From contig NZ_BPQJ01000007.1 of the NCBI RefSeq assembly GCF_022179185.1, positions 124,001 to 188,000 on the forward strand: a stretch of 64,000 nucleotides of DNA. The letters run 5' to 3'. This stretch comes from Methylobacterium frigidaeris (GTDB lineage Bacteria; Pseudomonadota; Alphaproteobacteria; Rhizobiales; Beijerinckiaceae). Of this stretch, positions 16,418-24,160 are shown one piece after another. Below the pieces are notes generated by a model. The model worked only from the letters and a program-made list of their open reading frames with translations, did no database searches and had not been told where the DNA came from. Every line of letters begins with the position of its first letter. The stretch's first letter is position 1. The position numbers were made by a program, and so were the translations under genes.

Positions 16418-17458
16418 CTAGCCCCGCCGCCCCGCCGCCACCAGGCACAGCAACTCGAACAGCACCTGCGCGGCGCATTGCGCCGTGTTGCTGGTCGAAT
16501 CGTATTGCGGCGCCACCTCGACCACGTCGCCGCCGACGACGTTCAGGCCGGCCAGCCCCCGCAGCAGTGCCAGCACCTCGCGGGGCGTGAGGCCGCCCAT
16601 CTCGGGCGTGCCGGTGCCCGGGGCGAAGCCCGGATCGAGGCTGTCGACGTCGAAGGAGATGTAGGTGGGGCCGTCGCCCGCGACCTCCCGGGCCCGGGCG
16701 ATCACCGCCGGCAGCCCGAGCTGCGGCACCTCCTCGGCGTGGATCACCGTCATGCCGGAGACATACGAGAACTCCCACAGGTACTCGGCGCCGCCGCGGA
16801 TGCCGATCTGGATCGTGCGCGCGGGATCGAGCACGCCGTCGAGCACCGCCTGGCGGAACGGCCCGCCGTGGTGAAACTTCGAGCCCTCGTAGACGCCGCC
16901 GGTGTCGCAATGGGCGTCGATGTGGATCATGCCGACCGGACGCGCGGCGCCCACCGCCCGCAGGGTCGCGCGGCTGATCGAGTGGTCGCCGCCGACCGCG
17001 AGGGGGACGACGCCCGCCTTGACCACGGTGGCGAAGAACGCCTCGATGTCCTCGTGGCAGCTCTCGAGGGAGAAGCGGCTGCGGAACGGCACGTCGCCGA
17101 TATCGGCCGCCTGCAGCTCCGCCGCCGGGGTGATCCGCAGCACGTGCTCGTAGGGGCCGATGCGCTCCACCGCCCGCACCGCCCGCGGCCCGTGGCGGGC
17201 GCCCGCCCGGTTGGTGACGCCGAGATCCATCGGCACGCCGATCAGCGCCACGTCGAGGCCGCCGAAATCGGGCAGGGTCGCGGCCTCGGGGCGGAACGGC
17301 AGGTCGAGGAATGTCGCCGGGTCCGCGAAGGGCCACTTGCGCCGGTCGCTCTCGCTGAATTGCTGCGCCGCCGCCTTCGCGAAATCCGGATCGTCGATGT
17401 CGCCGCCGGTCGCGTCGAGGTAGCGGGCACGAAGGGCCGCGAGCTTGGCCTGATCCAT
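16418..17458 (-). CDS. Agmatinase/ureohydrolase-family enzyme
   Basis: Binuclear-manganese hydrolase releasing urea from a guanidino compound. The 346-aa protein has the three metal motifs: GGDHS (His159), HIDAHCD (His, Asp181, His183, Asp185) and SFDVDSLDP near residue 270. The Cys in HIDAHCD is a common variant for Thr in bacterial agmatinases and guanidinobutyrases. The ATG at 17458 is preceded by GGAG. It is convergent with the lactonase gene and not obviously part of the sugar cluster. The ornithine decarboxylase-like gene at 24161 could share polyamine metabolism, but it is distant. Guanidinobutyrase or guanidinopropionase are alternatives to agmatinase. Confidence 0.8.
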   Translation of the reverse strand: MDQAKLAALRARYLDATGGDIDDPDFAKAAAQQFSESDRRKWPFADPATFLDLPFRPEAATLPDFGGLDVALIGVPMDLGVTNRAGARHGPRAVRAVERIGPYEHVLRITPAAELQAADIGDVPFRSRFSLESCHEDIEAFFATVVKAGVVPLAVGGDHSISRATLRAVGAARPVGMIHIDAHCDTGGVYEGSKFHHGGPFRQAVLDGVLDPARTIQIGIRGGAEYLWEFSYVSGMTVIHAEEVPQLGLPAVIARAREVAGDGPTYISFDVDSLDPGFAPGTGTPEMGGLTPREVLALLRGLAGLNVVGGDVVEVAPQYDSTSNTAQCAAQVLFELLCLVAAGRRG

Positions 17459-17755
17459 GGGGGCTCCGGAGATGGGGGCCCGCGAGGGCTCTCGAGCCCG
17501 CGGGCGCGGCACTCGGGGGGTCGGCCTTGCGGGCCCCGGCGCGCCCGGCGTGCCCTCGGCCCGCGCCACCCGGCCGCGACAAGAGCGCAGGCCGGCCATG
17601 CTGGCAAGCCCGTTGCCCAGGCGGGCGACGCTGGGTCAGGACTCCGGCACCGCGCGGTCCGCCGCTCCCGAGACTCAAGGACCGCCCTCGATGGCCGAGC
17701 TCCAACCCGATCCCGCTGCGTACCGCCTCGTCCCGGCGAGTTGATCGGCAGCCCG

Positions 17756-19039
17756 ATGCGCGCCCTCCTGACCCCGGCCTGGCCGGGCGTCTGGCTGCTC
17801 GCCGGCGCCCATTTCCTCGCGTTCGCGGACCGGTTCATCGCCGCCCTGGTCGCCCCGGCGATCAAGGCGGACCTCGGCTTGAGCGACTTCGAGCTCGGCC
17901 TCGCCCAGGGCACCGCCTTCGTGGTGGCCTTCGCCGCGGCGTCCCTCATGGCCGGTCCCCTGGTCGACCGCGTCCACCGCCCGCGCCTGATGGCGGCCGG
18001 GATCCTGGTCTGGAGCCTCGCCTCCCTGACCTGCGGGCTGGCGACCGATCTCGCCGAGTTCGTCCTTGCCCGACTGCTGCTCGGTCTCGGCCAGGCCGTG
18101 CTCACCCCGGCCGCCCTCGCGCTCATCGCCGCGCGGCAGCCGCGGGACCGGATCGGGCACGGCGTCTCGCTCTACACCGCCGGCGCCGTCCTGGGGCGAG
18201 GCACGGCCCTGGTCCTGGGCGGCGGCCTCCTCGCCCTGCTGCCCGCCATGGTGCCGGTGATGGGTGTCCCCGCGCCGGTCGCGGCCTGGCGGGTGCTGTT
18301 CGTCCTCAGCGCCGTGCCGAACATCGTCGTCGTCGCCCTGCTGCTGCGGTGGGAGGATCCCGGCCGCGGCGGCTCGCGACCACCCAAGCCGGTGCGGGTC
18401 GGGCCGTGGCTCGCCCGCCATGCCGGGCGCTACGGCGCCATGATCGTCGCGGGGGGAGCCGTGACCCTGGTGGTGCAGACCACCAATGCCTGGGCGGTGA
18501 CGCTGCTCGTGCGCCATTTCGGCCTGCCGCTATCCTCGGCCGGGATGTTGTTCGGGGCCGTCGTGGTGCTCGCCGCGCCGCTCGGCCAGTTCGCCGGCGG
18601 GCGCCTCCTCGATCGCAGGACCAGGGGAGACCTGCCCGGCGGGCGGCTGCTGCTCGGCGTCCTCGTCGGCACGCTGCCGCTCTCGGCCGCCGTCTGCCTC
18701 GCGGACAACCTCGCCCTCGCGACGGCCGCGCTCGCCGCACTGGTTTTCGGCCTCGGCATCGGCTCCGTGACGACGCTCGCGGGGCTGCAGATCATGACGC
18801 CCCGGTCCCTGCGCGGCCGCGTCACTGCCCCGTTCATGGCCGGCATCACGCTCGCGGGGTTCGGGCTCGGTCCGCCGCTGGTCGGCCTCATGGCCGACCG
18901 CGTCTTCGGCGAGGCGGGGCTCGGGCGCGCCCTGCTGGCGACCAGCGGCCTCGCTTACGTAACGGGAATCGTTGCCCTTCTGCTGAGTGCGCGTTACCTC
19001 ACGACGCACACGACCGAACGGGCGCGGACCGCCCGCTGA
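17756..19039 (+). CDS. MFS transporter
   Basis: Inner-membrane major-facilitator carrier, 427 aa with about twelve hydrophobic segments. The first-half signature AGPLVDRVHRPRLMAAGI (loop 2-3) is visible, as is the C-half counterpart GGRLLDRRTRG. The ATG at 17756 begins MRALLTPAWPGVWLLAGAHF, directly entering TM1. The ribosome site is weak. An AraC-type regulator follows after 17 bases on the same strand, so the pair is likely co-expressed and self-regulated. Substrate unknown; the closest look is to the spinster-like or aromatic-acid groups, but I would not assign it. Confidence 0.8.
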   Translation: MRALLTPAWPGVWLLAGAHFLAFADRFIAALVAPAIKADLGLSDFELGLAQGTAFVVAFAAASLMAGPLVDRVHRPRLMAAGILVWSLASLTCGLATDLAEFVLARLLLGLGQAVLTPAALALIAARQPRDRIGHGVSLYTAGAVLGRGTALVLGGGLLALLPAMVPVMGVPAPVAAWRVLFVLSAVPNIVVVALLLRWEDPGRGGSRPPKPVRVGPWLARHAGRYGAMIVAGGAVTLVVQTTNAWAVTLLVRHFGLPLSSAGMLFGAVVVLAAPLGQFAGGRLLDRRTRGDLPGGRLLLGVLVGTLPLSAAVCLADNLALATAALAALVFGLGIGSVTTLAGLQIMTPRSLRGRVTAPFMAGITLAGFGLGPPLVGLMADRVFGEAGLGRALLATSGLAYVTGIVALLLSARYLTTHTTERARTAR

Positions 19040-19056
19040 GCGGGCCCACCACCGCG

Positions 19057-20139
19057 ATGGACACGATCACTCTCGGGCCAAGCACCTTCGGGCCGGGTAC
19101 CGTTGCACCGGGCATCTCCGGCACGTCCCCCGCGGACGCCGCCTTCGAGGCTTATCGCGCGCTCTACAGCGGCGGCACCGATGTCGACCGACTGGGCGAC
19201 ACCTTCGCCGGCCCGTTGCGAACCGAGGTCGTCGCCCACCGGCTGCCGCGGATGCTGCTCTTCGACCGGCGTCTCGCCGGCGTGTCGCATGCCCGCGCGC
19301 CCAGCCGGGTCGCCCGCGACGGCTTCGACCACGTCACCTTCCACCTCGTCCTCGCGGGCAGCATGATGCTGGAGGTGCCGGGCGCGATCCGTCGGGTCGA
19401 GGCCGGGAGCATGGCCCTGTTCGACCTCACCCGGCCGCAGCGGACCTGGACCGAGGGCGCGCACATCGTCACCGCCGCGATCGCCCGCGACCGGCTCGAT
19501 GCCGCGACGCTGGACGGCCTCGACCTGCACGGCCTGGTTCTCGGCCGGCGCGAGGCGGGGCTGGTGCTCGACTTCGCGCGCTCGTTGGCCGCGCATGCGG
19601 CGGCGCTGACGCCGGAACTCGCCGGCGCCGCGACCGGGTCGCTGTGCCTGATGCTCGGCGCGACCCTGGCCTCCTTGCGCGACCGGAATGCCGTGCTCCC
19701 GCCGCCGGTCGCGGCGGGCCGCGCCCGCGCCCGGGTGGTCGCCTATATCGAGCGGCATCTCGGGGATCCCGGCCTGACCAGCGCGGCGATCGCGGCCGGG
19801 GCCGGCCTGTCGCGCAGTGCGCTCTATCGGCTGTTCGAGCCGGCGGGCGGCGTCGCCCGGTTCGTGCAGCAGCAGCGCGTGGCGCGCCTGCGCCGCTCCC
19901 TGTCCCGGGCCGACGAGGACCGTACGATCGACGAGCTGGCAAGCGCGGCCGGCTTCACCTCGCCGAGCCATGCCGGCCGGCTGTTTCGCGACGCGTTCGG
20001 AATCCCGCCCGGGGAGTACCGGCGCAGCCAGCGCGCGGGTACGTCTGAGACCGGGATCGTCCCGATCGGCGCGACGCACGGGGGCGCCGCGGCGAGCCCG
20101 CCGATCGGCCTCATGGCCTGGCACGGCGAGCTCGTGTGA
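19057..20139 (+). CDS. AraC-family transcriptional regulator
   Basis: A 360-aa activator with an N-terminal AraC-binding-like domain (about 30-210, with HVTFHLVLAGSMMLEVPG) and a C-terminal double HTH (about 225-330). In the latter, GLSRSALYRLF and ELASAAGFTSPSHAGRLFRDAFGIPPGEYRR match the two AraC helices and signature. It likely controls the MFS gene directly upstream. The Ala/Gly-rich tail of about 25 residues after the HTH is unusual and of no clear function. No operator could be recognised. Confidence 0.82.
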   Translation: MDTITLGPSTFGPGTVAPGISGTSPADAAFEAYRALYSGGTDVDRLGDTFAGPLRTEVVAHRLPRMLLFDRRLAGVSHARAPSRVARDGFDHVTFHLVLAGSMMLEVPGAIRRVEAGSMALFDLTRPQRTWTEGAHIVTAAIARDRLDAATLDGLDLHGLVLGRREAGLVLDFARSLAAHAAALTPELAGAATGSLCLMLGATLASLRDRNAVLPPPVAAGRARARVVAYIERHLGDPGLTSAAIAAGAGLSRSALYRLFEPAGGVARFVQQQRVARLRRSLSRADEDRTIDELASAAGFTSPSHAGRLFRDAFGIPPGEYRRSQRAGTSETGIVPIGATHGGAAASPPIGLMAWHGELV

Positions 20140-20209
20140 GCGTCGCGGCAGCCCCCGCCAGCCGCGACGCTTCGCGGAACGGCCGCCCGGGCGACCGTTC
20201 CGGACGATC

Positions 20210-20728
20210 TCACGCGCTGCGCGCGCGCCCGCGCTTGGCCGTCTTGGTCTCGGCCGGCTTCGCCTCGGCGGCCGGCGCCTTCACGACGGCGTCGGACGCG
20301 GCGCGCTTGGCCGCCGCCGCGACGGTGCGGCCCCGGCCGAGGCCGATGCTCTTCGCCAGCTCGGAGCGCTGGGCGGCGTAGTTGGCGGCGACCATCGGGT
20401 AGTCGTGCGGCAGGCCCCACTTGCGACGGTACTCCTCGGGGGTGAGCCCGCGGGTCGACAGGTGGCGCTTGAGCGACTTGTACTGACGGCCGTCCTCGAG
20501 GCTGATCAGGTAGTCCGGGGTCACCGTCTTCTTGATCGGCATCAGCGGAACCGGCTTCTCGGCCTCCTTGGCGACCGGCTGGCCGAGGGAGACGAAGGCG
20601 CTGTGCACGGTGCCGATCAGGCCGGCCAGATCGGCGGCCGGGACGGAATTGTTGGCGACGTAGGCCGATACGACGTCGGCGGCGAGGGCGACGAAATCGA
20701 CCTCCTGGACCAGATCTTCTTGTGACAC
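20210..20728 (-). CDS. MucR/Ros-family regulator lacking zinc ligands
   Basis: Global DNA-binding regulator of the MucR/Ros family, 172 aa. The family core reads PDYLISLEDGRQYKSLKRHL, then LTPEEYRRKWGLPHDYPMVA NYAAQRSELAK, which is the domain fold and the C-terminal hook of MucR. At the zinc site, where Ros has Cys-x2-Cys and His-x(3-4)-His, this protein has Ser-x2-Asp and only the first His (the second position is Arg-Gly). It therefore resembles the zinc-free Ml-type homologues known from Mesorhizobium. A Lys/Ala-rich tail (about 135-172) could add non-specific DNA contacts. Regulation of surface polysaccharide or motility is typical for the family. Confidence 0.85.
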   Translation of the reverse strand: MSQEDLVQEVDFVALAADVVSAYVANNSVPAADLAGLIGTVHSAFVSLGQPVAKEAEKPVPLMPIKKTVTPDYLISLEDGRQYKSLKRHLSTRGLTPEEYRRKWGLPHDYPMVAANYAAQRSELAKSIGLGRGRTVAAAAKRAASDAVVKAPAAEAKPAETKTAKRGRARSA

Positions 20729-21091
20729 GGAGAATCATCCTAACTTACGCACCCGTTGAACGGGCTTAGACGCGATATCGGGCATCGTACCGCGGTTTCA
20801 ACCCATGGTCGCGCACTTACCCCTGAATTTCCCACAGATGCTTTTGATAATCGGGCAGGCTTGCCGCCGCGCAACGGCTTTATGGCGAATTCGGTGATGC
20901 GCCCAAGCCTTGCGGAGGGTGCTGGCTACTCGACGACCTACTCTGCGACGAAGGTCGGATCGGCGCGTCGAGGGCGGAAACATGCTCACAAGCGGCCCAA
21001 GCGCCGCCGAGGCACCGCTGAGACACCGGGCGCATCCCTTTCCCTGGCGTCGAATTTGCACTAACGCGGGGGCACGACCGGCGAGCGCCGC
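20729..21091. other. Intergenic region upstream of mucR-like gene and MBOAT gene
   Basis: A 363-base divergent control region. A small hairpin CCCGTTGAACGGG starts at about 20752, in the leader of the MucR-like gene. The rest is moderately less GC-rich than the genes. I see no coding sequence and no certain promoter hexamers. It could hold sites for the regulator itself. Confidence 0.4.
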
Positions 21092-22462
21092 ATGCCCTTC
21101 AACTCCCTGCCGTTCCTGCTGCTGTTCCTGCCGGTGGCGCTCGGGCTGCACGCCCTCTGCGTCGCTCGCCGGCCAGGCTGGCGCGTCGCCTGGCTCGCCG
21201 CGCTGTCCTTTGCCTTCTACGGCTGGTGGGACCTTCGCTTCGTGCCGCTGCTCGCCGGCTCCGTCGCCCTCAACTGGCTCGCCGGGGAGGCCTATCGGCG
21301 GAGCCCGCGCGCCGCGATCGTCACCGCCGCGATCGTCCTCGACCTCGGGCTGCTCGGCCTCTTCAAGTATCTCGGCTTCTTTGCCGGGCAGGCGGACGCC
21401 GTCACCGGTGCGGACATACCGCAGGTCTCCCTCGCGCTGCCGCTCGGCATCTCGTTCTTCACCTTCCAGCACATCGCCTACCTGGTCGACCTGCGGCGCG
21501 GCACGGCGGAGCGGATGACGCTCATCGAGTATGCCGTCTACGTCGCGTTCTTCCCGAGAGTGATCGCCGGTCCCCTGGTCCGGCCCTCGGAACTCCTGGG
21601 CCAGCTGCGCGCCCCCGAGCCTCCCTCCGCGGACCGCGCCGCCCGCGGCCTGATGCTGCTGACCGCCGGCCTCGCCAAGAAGGTTTTCCTCGGCGACGGC
21701 CTCGGGACTTACGTCGATCCGCTCTGGGCTGCGGCTGCATCGGGCGGGCAGCCGGATTTCGCCACGGCGACGCAGGCGACGGTCGGCTACGCACTCCAGC
21801 TCTACTTCGATTTCTCGGGCTACACCGACATGGCGCTGGGCCTGGCGCTCCTGTTCGGCATCACCCTGCCGGAGAACTTCCGGGCACCCTACCGGGCGGC
21901 CTCGATCCAGGATTTCTGGCGGCGCTGGCACATCACCCTGTCGTTCTTCCTGCGCGACTACCTCTACATCCCGTTCGGCGGCAGCCGGCACGGCGTGCCG
22001 CGCCAGCTCCTGGCGCTCTTCGCCACCATGGCGCTCGGCGGGTTGTGGCACGGGGCCGGGCTCACCTTCGTCGCCTGGGGGGCGGCGCACGGGATCGCGC
22101 TCGGCCTGCACGTGCTCTGGCGCCGCGCCGGGCTGAAGCTCCCGGAGGCAGCAGGCCTCCTCGCGACCTTCACCTTCGTCTGCCTCGCCTGGGTTCTGTT
22201 TCGTGCGCCCGATTTCGCCACCGCACTCGCGGTCTATCGCGGGCTCCTCGGCCTCGGCTCCGATGCCGGAGGTACGGCCACGTTCTGGCCGCTCGCCGCC
22301 GGCGCCGGCGCCCTGGCGATCCTCGGCCCCACCGCCCGCGAGGCGGTGGAGCGCCTGATCCCGCGCGCCTGGGCCGCCGCCGCGACCGCCCTGCTGCTGG
22401 CCGCGATCCTGCTGCAGGTCGGCAACGACGCCAACCAGGCCTTCATCTATGCTCGCTTCTGA
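21092..22462 (+). CDS. MBOAT-family O-acyltransferase, AlgI-like
   Basis: Multi-pass inner-membrane acyltransferase, 456 aa, that passes acetyl groups across the membrane for polysaccharide O-acetylation. Hallmarks are FNSLPFLLLFLPV at the N-terminus, SFFTFQHIAYLVD, the YFDFSGYTDMALGLALLFGI block, FWRRWHITLSFFLRDYLYIPFGG and the catalytic-His segment GGLWHGAGLTFVAWG. This is the AlgI/DltB/PatA-type family. The next gene starts inside it (22449), and a third follows with GTGA overlap. The trio forms a transmembrane transfer plus periplasmic SGNH transfer cassette. Target polymer unknown. Confidence 0.85.
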   Translation: MPFNSLPFLLLFLPVALGLHALCVARRPGWRVAWLAALSFAFYGWWDLRFVPLLAGSVALNWLAGEAYRRSPRAAIVTAAIVLDLGLLGLFKYLGFFAGQADAVTGADIPQVSLALPLGISFFTFQHIAYLVDLRRGTAERMTLIEYAVYVAFFPRVIAGPLVRPSELLGQLRAPEPPSADRAARGLMLLTAGLAKKVFLGDGLGTYVDPLWAAAASGGQPDFATATQATVGYALQLYFDFSGYTDMALGLALLFGITLPENFRAPYRAASIQDFWRRWHITLSFFLRDYLYIPFGGSRHGVPRQLLALFATMALGGLWHGAGLTFVAWGAAHGIALGLHVLWRRAGLKLPEAAGLLATFTFVCLAWVLFRAPDFATALAVYRGLLGLGSDAGGTATFWPLAAGAGALAILGPTAREAVERLIPRAWAAAATALLLAAILLQVGNDANQAFIYARF

Positions 22463-23462
22463 GGCCCAGGCTCGCGAGACCCTTGCTCGCGAAATCCTCG
22501 CGCGGCGCTTCCTGGTGCTGACCGCGGTATTTCTTGCCTTCCTCGTCACCGGGGTGGCCGGGCGGGTGATCTGGTTCGACGCCTACTGGGTCTTTCGCCA
22601 GGATCCGCCCTGGCGGCACGAGACCGGCGGCAACAGCCGCCTCCTCGACCGGCAGACCCGCCGGGCCAAGGTGCTGCAGGCGCTGACGCGCCCCTACGAC
22701 CTCGCGCTCATCGGCTCCTCGACGGTCTATCACGGCCTCGACCCCGCCGACGTCACGGCCGTGCCGGGGTCCCGCGTGTTCAATGCCGGCATCTCGGCGA
22801 TCATCGCCACGGAGCTGCCGGTGATCGCCGCGGTGGTGGCGTCGCGCGCGCCGGCGCGCGCGACGCTGGGGCTCGACTACTACATGTTCTCGCGGCCAGG
22901 CGTGCCGGTGCATCTCGACGAGGCGCTGGCGACGCCGAGCGGCCGGCTCACGGCGCTGATGGGCAGCGTGCTCGGCCGCTACGCGCTCGACGACAGCCGG
23001 CTCGCGGCGGTGGCGGGCGGTGACGACCCGGGCTCCTGGACCAGGGCCGGCTTCCGCATCACCCCACCCTTGCCGGCGGCGCTGACGCTCGCGAACGACG
23101 CCACGCGCCGGCGCACCACCGCGCCGTTCCGGCCCGAGACCCTGGCCGGCCTCGACCTTGCCCTCGACCGGCTCTCCGGCCTCGACCTGACGGTCTACCT
23201 CTCGCCGGTGAGCGACGCGCAGCGGCGGGTGCTCGCCGAGCTCGGCCTTCTCGACGATTTCTCGCAATGGCGCGAGGCGGTGATGCGGCTCGGCGCCGCC
23301 CGCGGCCGTCCGGTCCTCGACCTCACCGGCCTGGGCGATCCCTACCCGTTCGATCCCGCCGCCGGCTCGACCCCCGCCTGGCTCGACAACCTGCACTACA
23401 CGCCGCTGATCGGCCGCCAGGTGCTGGAGCGGCTGGGCCTGCGCCGGCCGCCCGCCCGGTGA
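22449..23462 (+). CDS. Membrane-anchored SGNH-like (AlgJ/AlgX-type) protein
   Basis: A 337-aa protein with one N-terminal membrane anchor (about 20-42) and a periplasmic domain. It contains LALIGSSTVYHGL at residues 86-95, which fits SGNH block I with Ser90 or Ser91 as nucleophile. A late WLDNLHYTP segment fits block V with Asp/His. The arrangement is that of proteins that accept acetyl groups from an MBOAT partner and put them on a polysaccharide. The gene overlaps the MBOAT gene by 14 bases. Sequence identity to named families is not recognisable by eye, so the function is inferred from motifs and context. Confidence 0.65.
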   Translation: MLASEAQARETLAREILARRFLVLTAVFLAFLVTGVAGRVIWFDAYWVFRQDPPWRHETGGNSRLLDRQTRRAKVLQALTRPYDLALIGSSTVYHGLDPADVTAVPGSRVFNAGISAIIATELPVIAAVVASRAPARATLGLDYYMFSRPGVPVHLDEALATPSGRLTALMGSVLGRYALDDSRLAAVAGGDDPGSWTRAGFRITPPLPAALTLANDATRRRTTAPFRPETLAGLDLALDRLSGLDLTVYLSPVSDAQRRVLAELGLLDDFSQWREAVMRLGAARGRPVLDLTGLGDPYPFDPAAGSTPAWLDNLHYTPLIGRQVLERLGLRRPPAR

Positions 23463-24073
23463 GCGCGGCCCGCCCCCCTGCCCCGCCGGCGAAGACCTCC
23501 GGCCTGCGCCGCCACCGCGCCCTGATGGCCCGTCTCGCCGCCGGTCCCGCGCCGGAGGCGGTGATCCTCGGCGATTCGCTCGCCGCCGGGTGGCCCGAGC
23601 CGGACCTCACGGCCGCGACGGGTCTTCCCACCCTCAATCTCGGCCTGCCCGGGGACCGGGTGCAGATCACCCGCTGGCGCCTCACCGCGATGGCCGCCTT
23701 CGCCGTCAGGCCCCGCCTCGCGCTTCTGATGGTCGGCACCAACAGCTTCGCGGACGGCGACGGCCCTGAGACCATCGTCGCCGGGCTCGCCGCCCTGGTG
23801 GCGGCTCTGCGCGCCGTCTGGACGCCGCCGGTCATCGTGCTCGCCACCGTGCCGTGGCGCGAGAGCCTCCCTCAGCGGAGCGAGGCCGACCGGCTCGCGC
23901 TCAACGCCGCGATCGGGGACCTCGTCCGCATCGAGACCCTCGCCCTCCTCGACTGCGACGCGGCGCTTGGTCCCGACCCCGCCACTGGCCTCGAGGCCGA
24001 CCGGCTCCATCTGAACGCCCGCGGCTACGCCGCGCTCAGTGCCGCCCTCGGATCCCTGCTGCGCACCGGCTGA
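23459..24073 (+). CDS. GDSL/SGNH-family hydrolase
   Basis: A 204-aa SGNH esterase-type protein with VILGDSLAAGW (Ser40, block I), LNLGLPGDRV (Gly of block II), LMVGTNSF (Asn of block III) and ADRLHLNARGY (Asp and His of block V). All four catalytic blocks are intact. GTG at 23459 overlaps the preceding stop (GTGA); no secretion signal is visible with this start, and a first ATG lies 65 bases further in. As third member of the MBOAT cassette it may deacetylate or remodel the product, or act as the transferase. Confidence 0.78.
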   Translation: MSAARPPAPPAKTSGLRRHRALMARLAAGPAPEAVILGDSLAAGWPEPDLTAATGLPTLNLGLPGDRVQITRWRLTAMAAFAVRPRLALLMVGTNSFADGDGPETIVAGLAALVAALRAVWTPPVIVLATVPWRESLPQRSEADRLALNAAIGDLVRIETLALLDCDAALGPDPATGLEADRLHLNARGYAALSAALGSLLRTG

Positions 24074-24160
24074 ATCGATGGCCGTGCCGCTGCTGTCATC
24101 GGATCGTCACGAGAGCGGCCGACACGCAGGCCATTCCGTAAACGACAGGAGCCCCGCCCG

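Noticed and set aside
24074..24160. A speF-type regulatory RNA before the ornithine decarboxylase-like gene
   Set aside because: The gap is only 87 bases and shows no convincing stems, so it is too short for the known motif.
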